A DNA stretch of 60,028 nucleotides from the NCBI GenBank assembly GCA_031276485.1, contig JAISMY010000041.1:1-60028 (forward strand), given 5' to 3'. The translations under genes and the position numbers were made by a program. Of this stretch, positions 8,464 to 16,277 are shown piece after piece; position 1 is the first letter of the stretch, and every line of letters starts with the position of its first letter. The stretch is from Desulfovibrio sp. (GTDB lineage: Bacteria > Desulfobacterota > Desulfovibrionia > Desulfovibrionales > Desulfovibrionaceae). The notes under the pieces are model-generated. The model saw only the letters and a program-made list of their open reading frames with translations, did no database searches and was not told the origin of the DNA.

Positions 8464-9330
8464 ATGAGTGCTATTTGGATAGTTGCCGAAAACCCCGATT
8501 GGGCCGCGGTTATGGTCAGCGCGGCCAAAAGCGCGAGCGCCGACGCCAAGCTCACGGTCTTCGTTCCGCCCCTGCCCGCCGACGGACTCTGGGAAGACTA
8601 TACGCCTTCACTGGTCGCGAAAGCCAAGGCCGAAAAACCTTCCCTGATCCTGGTCAGCACCTCCAAACGCGGGCGTGATCTGGCCGCCCGCGCCGCCGCG
8701 CTGCTGGACGCCCCCTGCTTCAGCGACGCCAAAAACCTCGCCCTGAAAGGCAATGTCTTCAGTTGCGATACCAATGTTTACGGCGGCACGGCCGTGCGCT
8801 CCGATTCCACTACGGAACCCCTGGTGCTGGCCACCATAGGTCCCAAAGCCTTTGATCCGGATCCGGCCGGCATCTCCGGCGCAAGCGCGGGCACCCTGGA
8901 CTACTCCCCCGGCAGGGTCAAGGTGACCGGGCGCAAACCCCGTCCGCCCCAGACCGTCAACCTCGGCGAAGCGGCCAGGGTTGTTTCCGTCGGCCGCGGC
9001 TTTGCCGAAGAAAAAGACCTGGCCGCCGCCAGGGAACTTGCCGCCGCCCTCGGCGCTGAAGTGGCCTGTTCGCGCCCCATCGCCGAGTTTTTCAAATGGC
9101 TGCCCGAAGAATGCTACATCGGTATTTCCGGGCAAATCATCAAACCGCAGCTCTATGTGGCCGTGGGCATTTCCGGGCAGGCGCAGCACACCTTCGGTAT
9201 ACGCGATGCCAAGGTTATCGTCAGCATCAACAAAGACGCCGAATGCCTCATGCACCAGAACGCCGACTACTGCATCACCGGCGAATGGCAGGCGGTCATC
9301 CCGGCCCTGGTCAAGGCTGTCAAAGGATAA
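8464..9330 (+). CDS. etfA: electron transfer flavoprotein, alpha subunit (EtfA/FixB)
   Basis: The large ETF subunit carries the FAD that hands electrons on to FixC. It has 288 residues, against the usual 310-330 or more, mostly through a short N-terminal domain. The C-terminal FAD domain is intact: [40 protein letters not shown] and [20 protein letters not shown] (about 207-275). The start is ATG 8464 behind AAGGAG. The partner gene etfB lies directly upstream, and fixC-like and fixX-like genes follow. Confidence 0.92.
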   Translation: MSAIWIVAENPDWAAVMVSAAKSASADAKLTVFVPPLPADGLWEDYTPSLVAKAKAEKPSLILVSTSKRGRDLAARAAALLDAPCFSDAKNLALKGNVFSCDTNVYGGTAVRSDSTTEPLVLATIGPKAFDPDPAGISGASAGTLDYSPGRVKVTGRKPRPPQTVNLGEAARVVSVGRGFAEEKDLAAARELAAALGAEVACSRPIAEFFKWLPEECYIGISGQIIKPQLYVAVGISGQAQHTFGIRDAKVIVSINKDAECLMHQNADYCITGEWQAVIPALVKAVKG

Positions 9331-9365
9331 TTCCGTTCCCGCGGAGACAACGACCCGGATGCGCT

Positions 9366-9393
9366 CCGGGGCGGGCGGCGCCGCCCGCCCCGG
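9366..9393. terminator. 28-nt perfect palindrome after etfA
   Basis: CCGGGGCGGGCGGC is followed directly by its exact reverse complement. It begins 36 bases after the etfA stop and would fold into a very strong hairpin, probably the 3' end of the etfBA message. Confidence 0.55.
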
Positions 9394-9420
9394 CCGGATC
9401 AGGGGAAAAGCGCGGAACGG

Positions 9421-9546
9421 CTTGGAGCAGTTCGCGAAAGAAACGGGAGAGCCGCTCTGCGGGGATTTGCAGGCAAATCCCCGCCGCGAAACAGGCACAG
9501 GCCGGTTTTACCCGCCGCAAACAAACTGTTTCAAGCGTTGTTTGCT
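9421..9546 (+). repeat. multi-hairpin intergenic repeat, copy A
   Basis: The element starts GGAGCAGTTCGCGAA, passes GCTCTGC, then a 12-bp hairpin (9459-9484: GCGGGGATTTGC, AG, GCAAATCCCCGC), then CGCCGCGAAACAGG, a CCCGCCGC string, and ends AACTGTTTCAAGCGTTG. The same order of blocks is found in reverse at 24076-24199, and in shorter form at 29067-29175, 13801-13905 and perhaps 38555-38640. It separates etfA from fixC. Confidence 0.75.
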
Positions 9547-9583
9547 ATAGTTGCCGCGCCCTTACCTACACAAGGAGAATACA

Positions 9584-10867
9584 ATGGCTGATTATGACGC
9601 CATCGTCGTCGGCGCGGGTCTTGCCGGCAGCACGGCCGCCTACTGCATGGCCAAAGCCGGACTCAGCGTTCTGGTTCTGGAACGCGGCGACGCCGCCGGC
9701 ACGAAAAACGTAACGGGCGGACGGCTTTACGCCCACAGCCTGGAAAAAATCATTCCCGGTTTCGCGAACGAGGCCCCGGTGGAACGGAAGGTCGTGCGCG
9801 AACGCATTTCCATGCTGACCGATGAAAGCTGTTTCACCATGGACTTCGGGTCATCGCGTTTCAAAGATCCGGCGAGCGCCTCCTACACCGTCCTGCGGGC
9901 CGAATTCGACGCATGGCTGGCGGGCAAGGCGGAAGAAGCCGGCTGCGACGTGGTCTGTCCGGCCGTTGCCGACGACCTGTTGCGCGTAGACGGCAAAGTC
10001 GCCGGCATCATCGCGGGTGACGACGAACTTACGGGGGAAGTCGTACTTCTGGCCGATGGCGTGAACAGTCTGCTGGCCCAAAAGGCCGGCCTGAAAAAGG
10101 AACTCTCGCCGCACCATGTGGCCGTCGGCGCCAAAGAGATCGTCGAACTGTCCCCGGGCGTGATCAATGACCGCTTCAACCTCAACGACGGCGAAGGCCT
10201 GGCCCACCTCTTTGCCGGCGCGCCTTCGCAGGGAATGGTCGGCGGCGGTTTTCTCTACACCAACAAGAGCACCCTCTGCGTCGGTCTGGTGGTTACGGTT
10301 TCGGAAATGGCCGAATCCGCAGCCCGGCTGCCGGACATGCTGGAGGCCTTCCGCGAAAGCTCCCCTGTCAAACCCTATCTCGCGGGCGGAAAAATTATCG
10401 AATATTCCGCGCATCTGGTGCCCGAAGGGGGCATCAACATGACCCCCATCCTGAGCGCCGACAACCTGCTGGTACTCGGCGACGCCGCCGGCTTCTGCCT
10501 GAACCTCGGCTACACGGTGCGCGGCATGGATTATGCGATCGGCTCCGGTGCGCTTGCCGCCGAGACGGTCGTTGAAGCCAAGGAGAAAGGCGACTTCAGC
10601 AATGCTGCGCTCGGTTCCTACAAGACCAGGCTGGAAGACAGCTTTGTCCTTAAGGATATGAACACGCACCGCAGAGCACCGGACTTCATCGAACATACCC
10701 CCCGCATGTTCAAGGAATATCCTGAACTCGTGGAAAACATCTTCGCGGATATGTTTATGGTCTCAGGTCCCTCGAAACTGATGGTGAAAAAAGCCCTGCC
10801 GCATGTCTTCAAGGCCGGGCTGCTCAATCTGGCCAAGGACGGATTCAGAGGATCGCGGGCGCTGTGA
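9584..10867 (+). CDS. fixC: FixC-like flavoprotein (ETF:quinone oxidoreductase family)
   Basis: It takes electrons from ETF and passes them to a quinone, or within a bifurcating Fix complex. The 427-residue product starts MADYDAIVVGAGLAGSTAAY with the dinucleotide-binding GxGxxGS (about 9-14), has AFDAW-type FAD contacts near residue 105, the second FAD motif NLLVLGDAAGFCLNLGYTVR (about 298-317) and RGMDYAIGSG. The start is ATG 9584 with AAGGAG 7 bases upstream. It sits between etfBA and fixX as in fixABCX operons, though separated from etfA by repeat copy A. The iron-sulfur cluster is on the separate FixX. Confidence 0.88.
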   Translation: MADYDAIVVGAGLAGSTAAYCMAKAGLSVLVLERGDAAGTKNVTGGRLYAHSLEKIIPGFANEAPVERKVVRERISMLTDESCFTMDFGSSRFKDPASASYTVLRAEFDAWLAGKAEEAGCDVVCPAVADDLLRVDGKVAGIIAGDDELTGEVVLLADGVNSLLAQKAGLKKELSPHHVAVGAKEIVELSPGVINDRFNLNDGEGLAHLFAGAPSQGMVGGGFLYTNKSTLCVGLVVTVSEMAESAARLPDMLEAFRESSPVKPYLAGGKIIEYSAHLVPEGGINMTPILSADNLLVLGDAAGFCLNLGYTVRGMDYAIGSGALAAETVVEAKEKGDFSNAALGSYKTRLEDSFVLKDMNTHRRAPDFIEHTPRMFKEYPELVENIFADMFMVSGPSKLMVKKALPHVFKAGLLNLAKDGFRGSRAL

Positions 10868-10900
10868 CGCGTTACGGCAGGCTCCGCAAAAATTTTCTTC

Positions 10901-10935
10901 GGGTGTGAGCTTTTCAGACCATAAAGGAACTTTGC
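10901..10935 (+). promoter_or_regulatory. shared leader element, copy 1, before fixX
   Basis: GTGTGAGCTTTTCAGACC then ATAAAGGAACTTTGC leads straight into ATG. Nearly the same bases precede the start codons at 23196, 25400 and (reverse strand) 53775. The element contains the ribosome-binding site AAAGGA but is conserved well beyond it. Confidence 0.65.
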
Positions 10936-11217
10936 ATGAACGTTGAACAAAAGCTTTCCGCGAACAAATTCGTCGTGGATGAGGGGCACCCGCACATCGT
11001 CATCCACCAGGAAAAGATGGACGCGGCGACCGCCAAGGCGCTTACCGTGGTCTGTCCAGCCGGTCTGTACACGCTGGACGACAAGGGGCGCATTATTTTT
11101 GAAGTGGCCGGCTGCCTTGAGTGCGGTACCTGCCGCGTGGCCTGTGCGCACATGCCGGGGGCCATGGAGTGGAATCACCCGCGCCCCTCTTTCGGCGTAC
11201 AGTACCGTTGCGGTTGA
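10936..11217 (+). CDS. fixX: FixX-like ferredoxin
   Basis: This is the [4Fe-4S] ferredoxin partner of FixC in the ETF-to-quinone route. The 93-residue protein has an isolated Cys in VCPAGLY (about residue 40) and the cluster motif GCLECGTCRVAC (about 64-75), and ends near a W, the FixX pattern. It lies 68 bases after fixC and starts at ATG 10936 within the shared leader element. No acyl-CoA dehydrogenase lies nearby, so the electron donor must be encoded elsewhere. Confidence 0.88.
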   Translation: MNVEQKLSANKFVVDEGHPHIVIHQEKMDAATAKALTVVCPAGLYTLDDKGRIIFEVAGCLECGTCRVACAHMPGAMEWNHPRPSFGVQYRCG

Positions 11218-11427
11218 TTTTTCCGGCCACACCGTTTTTCGGGCCGTTCCGGGCTGTGCCCGGAACGGCCTTACACGCGCCTTGCCGCGTCTGCTCCGGA
11301 ATATGAAACGCGGACGCGATCCGGAACCTTCGCCGTACGCAGCGGGAACGCCTGCTGGTTTCAGGCCGTGGATCCGGGCCGCGTCGACCTTGCCCGCGCG
11401 TTGCGGGAAGCCCTTCAGGGAGGATGC

Positions 11428-11994
11428 ATGTTCACGAGTTTTGCCTACGCCATGGGTCAGCCCGGCGGCGGCGCCGGCGGGGACGCCGCCGGTTTCGCCT
11501 CTTTCGTCCCTCTTATTCTCATGTTCGCGGTGTTCTATTTTCTGCTCATCCGACCGCAGCAGAAACGTACCAAAGAACACAAAAATATGCTGGATTCTCT
11601 GAAACGCGGCGATGAAGTAGTCGCCGGAGGCGGCATTTACGGACGCATCGTCGAATGCGCGGACGAGTATGTGATACTGGATGTCGGCAATGCCAGACTC
11701 AAGATGGCCAGGGCGTCCGTCAGCACTCTGGTGACCCACGGCAGAGGCGAAACGCCCGCCAAAGGTAAAAAGGATTCCGGCAAAAGCTGGTTCGGCAAAT
11801 CCGGAGCCGACAAAAAAGGCAGGAACGGCGAACCCAAGGCCGTTGCCTCCTCCGGCGACCATGCCGGAGCAGCGGAGGCTTCCGAAGACGGCGCAGCGGA
11901 CGCTGCCGCGCCCGCGGACAAAACCGCGGAAGCCGGTGCGCGCGCGGACAAGAGCGCGGAAACGGCCGCATCCGCCGGCAGGAACGCCGATTAA
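11428..11994 (+). CDS. yajC: YajC, SecDF-associated translocase subunit, with a long Ala/Lys-rich tail
   Basis: YajC is a single-span inner-membrane protein of the SecDF-YajC assembly. Residues 30-50 (FVPLILMFAVFYFLLIRPQQ) form the span and RPQQKRTKEHKNML is the family signature, followed by the cytoplasmic GDEVVAGGGIYGRIVE domain. The start ATG 11428 follows GGGAGG. At 188 residues it is about 80 longer than usual: after TLVTHGRGETPAK the chain is low-complexity, first Lys/Gly-rich and then Ala/Asp/Glu-rich with repeated ADK(S/T)AE-like units, and is probably disordered. secD and secF follow. Confidence 0.92.
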   Translation: MFTSFAYAMGQPGGGAGGDAAGFASFVPLILMFAVFYFLLIRPQQKRTKEHKNMLDSLKRGDEVVAGGGIYGRIVECADEYVILDVGNARLKMARASVSTLVTHGRGETPAKGKKDSGKSWFGKSGADKKGRNGEPKAVASSGDHAGAAEASEDGAADAAAPADKTAEAGARADKSAETAASAGRNAD

Positions 11995-12050
11995 GCGCCT
12001 TGCCGCAGCCGCCTGATACCCGTCTTGAAATGCTCTCATAAGGAAATGTG

Positions 12051-13664
12051 ATGAGACAAGGCCTTTTGTGGCGCATCATCCTCGGCGCGTCTGTGCTGCT
12101 TGCCGCCGTCGTGCTGGTTCTGCCGACCTTTCTGGTCCCGGCCCCCAAGCCGGGCGCCGAAGCCGCTCCCAAAAGCGGTTTGGCCGCCTTTCTGCCTTCA
12201 GGCCGGGTCAACCTGGGACTGGATCTCATGGGCGGCGTCCATCTCACTCTGGAAGTGGAAGCGCAGAAGGCCCTGGAAACCTCACTTGTCCAGACCGGGC
12301 AGGACCTTATGCGTGAAGCCGGCGCCAAGGGCATACTCATGACCCGGCCCGCGCTCGTCAACGGCGCGCAACTGGAATTTTTCCTTGCCTCGCAGGACAA
12401 GCAGGCCCAACTGACAAGCCTGCTGGAAGAGAATTTCGACCAGTTGCGCCTTGCTTCGACAACGCCGGAAGCGGGCGGCAGGCTGCGTTGCGCTCTCGAG
12501 TTTACTGCGGCAGCCCGCGACAGGCTGACAAATCTCACGGTGGACCAGGCCCTGACCACCATACGCAACCGCATCGACCAGTTCGGCGTGGCCGAGCCGG
12601 ACGTGCGCAAGGAACAGGGCGGCAACCGCATCAGCATTCAGCTCCCCGGTTTGACCGATACGCAGCGGGCCGTGGAAATCATCGGCAAAACGGCGCACCT
12701 GGAGTTCCGCATGGTGCGCGAGATGGACCCCAACAGCAAAATCCCGCCGCGCGGCGCGCGTATTCTGCCCATGGAATACAAGGACGCCTACGGCAGACTC
12801 GTGCAGGAGAGCATCGCCGTCGATGAGACGGCCGTGCTCACCGGCGACCGCATCAGCGATGCGGCGCCGACCTTCACGCCCAACGGCGAAGCCATGGTCA
12901 GCCTGTCTTTCGACCGGCGCGGCGCGGACATTTTCAGCCGGCTTACGGAGGAAAACGTCAAAAAGCGCATGGCCATCGTGCTGGACGGCAAGGTGTACTC
13001 AGCCCCCGTCATCAGAGAAAAAATCTCCGGAGGCCGGGCCAGCATTACCGGCAATTTCACGCCCGCCACGGCGGGCGATCTGGCCGTGGTGCTGCGCGCC
13101 GGCGCGCTGCCCGCGCCGGTCTTGGTCTTGGAGCAGCGCGAGGTCGGCCCCACCCTGGGTCAGGAATCCATCCGCAGCGGCGTGACGGCGGCCGTGGTCG
13201 GCGGCGCGGCGGTCATGGCCTTCATGGCTGTATATTACGGGTTGGCCGGGCTGATTGCGGGCGCCATGCTGATTCTGGACATCCTGCTGATCCTGGCGGG
13301 CATGGCCCTGTTCGGGGCAACGTTGACCATGCCGGGCATCGGCGGCATTGTGCTGACCATAGGCATGGCCGTGGACGCCAACGTGCTGGTTTTTGAGCGC
13401 ATACGCGAGGAAATGCGGCGGGGTCTGAGTACGGCGGCGGCCGTGGACGCCGGGTTTTCCCGCGCCATGCTGGCCATCGTGGACTCGAACGTCACCACAA
13501 TCATAGCGGCCCTGATTCTTTACCAGTTCGGCACCGGCCCGGTACGCGGCTTCGCCGTCACTCTGACCATAGGCGTCCTGGCGTCGATGTTCACGGCCGT
13601 CTTTATTTCCCGCATCCTGTTCGACCTTTGGACGGGTAAAAGCGGCCGCAGCATCAGCATCTGA
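12051..13664 (+). CDS. secD: SecD, protein-export membrane subunit
   Basis: SecD with SecF uses the proton gradient to pull exported proteins into the periplasm. The 537-residue product has an N-terminal span (about 5-28), the LGLDLMGGVHLTLEVE signature (about 58-73), the large periplasmic P1 domain with TTIRNRIDQFGVAEPDVRKE (about 170-189), and a six-helix RND-type core from about 360 with GIGGIVLTIGMAVDANVLVF (about 427-446) and ERIREEMRRG. The start at ATG 12051 has AAGGA 6 bases before it; the adjoining GTG 12048 is less likely. Confidence 0.96.
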   Translation: MRQGLLWRIILGASVLLAAVVLVLPTFLVPAPKPGAEAAPKSGLAAFLPSGRVNLGLDLMGGVHLTLEVEAQKALETSLVQTGQDLMREAGAKGILMTRPALVNGAQLEFFLASQDKQAQLTSLLEENFDQLRLASTTPEAGGRLRCALEFTAAARDRLTNLTVDQALTTIRNRIDQFGVAEPDVRKEQGGNRISIQLPGLTDTQRAVEIIGKTAHLEFRMVREMDPNSKIPPRGARILPMEYKDAYGRLVQESIAVDETAVLTGDRISDAAPTFTPNGEAMVSLSFDRRGADIFSRLTEENVKKRMAIVLDGKVYSAPVIREKISGGRASITGNFTPATAGDLAVVLRAGALPAPVLVLEQREVGPTLGQESIRSGVTAAVVGGAAVMAFMAVYYGLAGLIAGAMLILDILLILAGMALFGATLTMPGIGGIVLTIGMAVDANVLVFERIREEMRRGLSTAAAVDAGFSRAMLAIVDSNVTTIIAALILYQFGTGPVRGFAVTLTIGVLASMFTAVFISRILFDLWTGKSGRSISI

Positions 13665-13800
13665 AGAGCATTGCAATGCTGATTTTCCACGCCTGCGGCG
13701 ACCGTGACCCGGTCCGGCCGGCCCCGGCGCCCGTTCAGCCGACTCCCCTCATCCGGGATACGGAAAACGCATTGACCTTGCGTCCGCTCATACTCCCCCT

Positions 13801-13950
13801 GGAGCAATTTCGCATTGAAATTGCTCCGGCGGCCGCGGGAGCGGACGCCCGCCGCGAAGGCGCAAGCGCAATTTATTTGCGCGGTAAGGTGCCGAAGCGG
13901 GCGTGGTCTGAAGAGAACTTGACGGGTAATCTCAAAGTTGAAATGCCCTA
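13801..13950 (+). repeat. multi-hairpin intergenic repeat, copy E, inside the secD-secF gap
   Basis: In a normally tight operon, 298 bases separate secD from secF. The gap holds a perfect 11-bp hairpin (13801-13827: GGAGCAATTTC, GCATT, GAAATTGCTCC), a CCCGCCGCGAA block as in copies A and B, a GCGCAA/TTTGCGC hairpin (about 13866-13882) and the 40-base stretch shared with 5777-5817. An open frame runs through 13676-13951, but it is made of these repeats and I do not take it for a gene. Confidence 0.6.
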
Positions 13951-13962
13951 AGCGGAGAATAC

Positions 13963-15072
13963 ATGGGACTGCACCTCATACCCGATACGCTGAACGTAGA
14001 TTTCATCGGCATCCGGCGCTACGCCTACGCCGTATCCTTCCTGCTCATTCTGGCGGGACTTGCTTCCTTCTTTTACACCGGCGGGCCGCGTTACGGCATT
14101 GATTTTGCGGGCGGGGCCGTTGTGCAGGTCAAGTTCGCGCAGCCCGTATCCGATGAACATCTGAAGCGGGCGCTGGACGGCGGCGCGTTGCCCGGTCTTG
14201 TGGTCCAGAGCTACGGCACACAAGGAACGGATTATGTGCTGCGTATCGCCGCCATGCGCGAGAGCGCCGACGGATTGAGCAAAATCGTGAACGATGCGCT
14301 GACCGTCGGACTCGAGGGGACCGGTTATGAAATCATGCGGCTGGAAATGGTCGGTCCCAAAGTAGGGGCGGATTTGCGCGCCCAGGCCCTGGAAGCTCTG
14401 TATTACGCCATCCTGCTTATTTCCATATATGTGTCCGGGCGCTTCGAGCGCCGTTGGTTTACGGCTGGTTTCATCGCCCTGGTACTCGGCGTATCCACAT
14501 TCGGCCTCAGCCGTTTCGGTCTGGACAGGATTTTTCTGGTGCCGGTCGCCATTGCGCTGACCCTGCTGCTCTGCCGGCATTTCAAGCTGGTGTTTGCCAT
14601 CGGCGCCGTGGTTTCCATACTGCACGACGTGCTGATAACCGCGGGGCTGTACGCCCTGTGCGGCAGGGAATTCGACCTTACCACCATCGCTGCGCTGTTG
14701 ACCGTTGTGGGCTATTCCCTTAACGACACCATCATCGTCTATGACCGCATCCGGGAAAACCTGAGTAACGACATCGTGACGCCTCTGGGGACGGTGATCA
14801 ACCGCAGCATCAATCAGACCATGTCCCGCACGGTCTTGACCTCAGGCACCACGTTGATTGCGGTTCTGGCGTTGCTGATTTTCGGGGGCGGCGTCATTTT
14901 CGATTTCGCGCTTGCCGTGTTCATAGGCGTTTTCACGGGCACGGCCTCGTCGATTTTCATCGCCAGTCCCATCCTGCTGGCCATGAGCGCGGACATCAAG
15001 CGCGAGGATTTTCGTACCGGGCGGGATACGCGCGCCCGTGACGCCGACGGACGGCTGGCGGCGCGGGTATAG
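13963..15072 (+). CDS. secF: SecF, protein-export membrane subunit
   Basis: SecF is the partner of SecD. The 369-residue chain starts MGLHLIPDTLNVDFIGIRRY, has an N-terminal span, the YGIDFAGGAVVQVKF signature (about 45-59), a periplasmic domain, and a C-terminal six-helix core with AIGAVVSILHDVLITAGLYA (about 208-227) and TVVGYSLNDTIIVYDRIREN (about 246-265). It is longer than most SecF because of a charged tail after DIKREDF. The start ATG 13963 lies behind CGGAGAA. Confidence 0.95.
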   Translation: MGLHLIPDTLNVDFIGIRRYAYAVSFLLILAGLASFFYTGGPRYGIDFAGGAVVQVKFAQPVSDEHLKRALDGGALPGLVVQSYGTQGTDYVLRIAAMRESADGLSKIVNDALTVGLEGTGYEIMRLEMVGPKVGADLRAQALEALYYAILLISIYVSGRFERRWFTAGFIALVLGVSTFGLSRFGLDRIFLVPVAIALTLLLCRHFKLVFAIGAVVSILHDVLITAGLYALCGREFDLTTIAALLTVVGYSLNDTIIVYDRIRENLSNDIVTPLGTVINRSINQTMSRTVLTSGTTLIAVLALLIFGGGVIFDFALAVFIGVFTGTASSIFIASPILLAMSADIKREDFRTGRDTRARDADGRLAARV

Positions 15073-15093
15073 GCCGGCAAAGGCGGTTCGGGC

Positions 15094-16212
15094 ATGAACG
15101 AACGCGCCGTGCGCAACAGGGTGCTGCGTTTTGTGCTTGCGGCGCTGCTGTTCGGCACCGGGCTGTATGCTTACAGACACTTTCAGGGTCCCGGCCGTGA
15201 AGGCGGGCCGCCTCCCGGACCGCGAACGGTACGCGCCGCAACGGCGCGTACCGGCGATGTGGACGTCTTCATACGCGCCCTGGGCACCGCGACCTCCCCG
15301 CACACGGTAACCGTCAGAAGCAGAGTGGACGGCGAACTCACAGCCCTGCATTTCGTCGAAGGCAGGCAGGTCGCCGCAGGCGACCTGCTGGCGGAAATCG
15401 ACCCCAGACCGTACAAGGCGCAGTTGCAGCGGGCCGAGGGCGCGCTGGCCACGGATGAAGCCCTGCTCAAACAGGCGCGGCGGGAGTTGGAGCGTTACCG
15501 GAAACTTATCAGGGAACATTCCGTTTCAGCGCAGCAGCTTGAAACACAGGAAGCCGAAGTCGGCCGACAGGAGGGCGCGGTTAAGGCAGGCCGCGCCGCC
15601 GCCGCTGAAGCCGAACTCATGCTGGAGTACTGCAGCATCCGTTCGCCCGTTTCCGGCAGGGCGGGCCTGCGCAGAGTCGACCCCGGCAACATGATTCGCG
15701 CTTCGGACGACGAAGGTATCGTGGTTATAACGCAATTGCAGCCTATGAACGTGGTTTTCACTCTGGTCGAGAACCAGATAGGCGACGTGCTGAAGGCCAT
15801 GTCCGGAGGCGCTCCTCTCCTTGTGGAAGTGCGGGGGCAGGACGGGACGCTTATCGAAAACGGCGAGCTGCTGACCATAGACAACCAGATAGACGCGAGT
15901 ACCGGCACAGTAAAGGCCAAAGCGGTTTTCTCCAACAAGGAGGGGTTGCTCTTTCCCAACCGTTTTGTGAATGTCCGCCTGCGGGTTGCTACGCTCAAGG
16001 ATGCGCTGCTTATCCCTACCTCGGCCGTGCAGCGCAACAATGAGGGGTCTTTTGTCTATGTGGTGGAGAACGGCAGGGCGGTCATGCGGAATATTCGCCC
16101 CGGTTACGCGCAGGACAGGGAATCCGTGGTGGAGGAAGGGCTGCGCGCAGGCGATGTTGTCGTCATTGACGGGGTGGACCGTCTGCGCAACGGCCTGTCG
16201 GTCGTTTATTGA
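15094..16212 (+). CDS. RND-type efflux periplasmic adaptor (membrane fusion protein)
   Basis: Such adaptors join an inner-membrane pump to an outer-membrane channel. The 372-residue chain has one N-terminal membrane segment (about 7-28), a lipoyl/barrel-sandwich part with SRVDGELTALHFVEGRQVAA (about 71-90) and LAEIDPRPYKAQLQRAEGAL, a coiled-coil hairpin (about 118-165), then SIRSPVSGRAGLRRVDPGNM (about 183-202) and the beta-barrel domain with QIDASTGTVKAKAVF. It starts 21 bases after secF. An RND pump gene would normally follow directly; here convergent genes begin, so the pump is missing or encoded elsewhere. Confidence 0.88.
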   Translation: MNERAVRNRVLRFVLAALLFGTGLYAYRHFQGPGREGGPPPGPRTVRAATARTGDVDVFIRALGTATSPHTVTVRSRVDGELTALHFVEGRQVAAGDLLAEIDPRPYKAQLQRAEGALATDEALLKQARRELERYRKLIREHSVSAQQLETQEAEVGRQEGAVKAGRAAAAEAELMLEYCSIRSPVSGRAGLRRVDPGNMIRASDDEGIVVITQLQPMNVVFTLVENQIGDVLKAMSGGAPLLVEVRGQDGTLIENGELLTIDNQIDASTGTVKAKAVFSNKEGLLFPNRFVNVRLRVATLKDALLIPTSAVQRNNEGSFVYVVENGRAVMRNIRPGYAQDRESVVEEGLRAGDVVVIDGVDRLRNGLSVVY

Positions 16213-16277
16213 CGCGGTGCGCGCATCGCCTGCCTGCTGCGCTTTTCACATCAGGACTGTGCCGGTGCGGATCGGGA

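Noticed and set aside
13676-13951. 91-codon frame between secD and secF
   Set aside because: It consists of hairpins and a stretch repeated at 5777; no ribosome site or family match.
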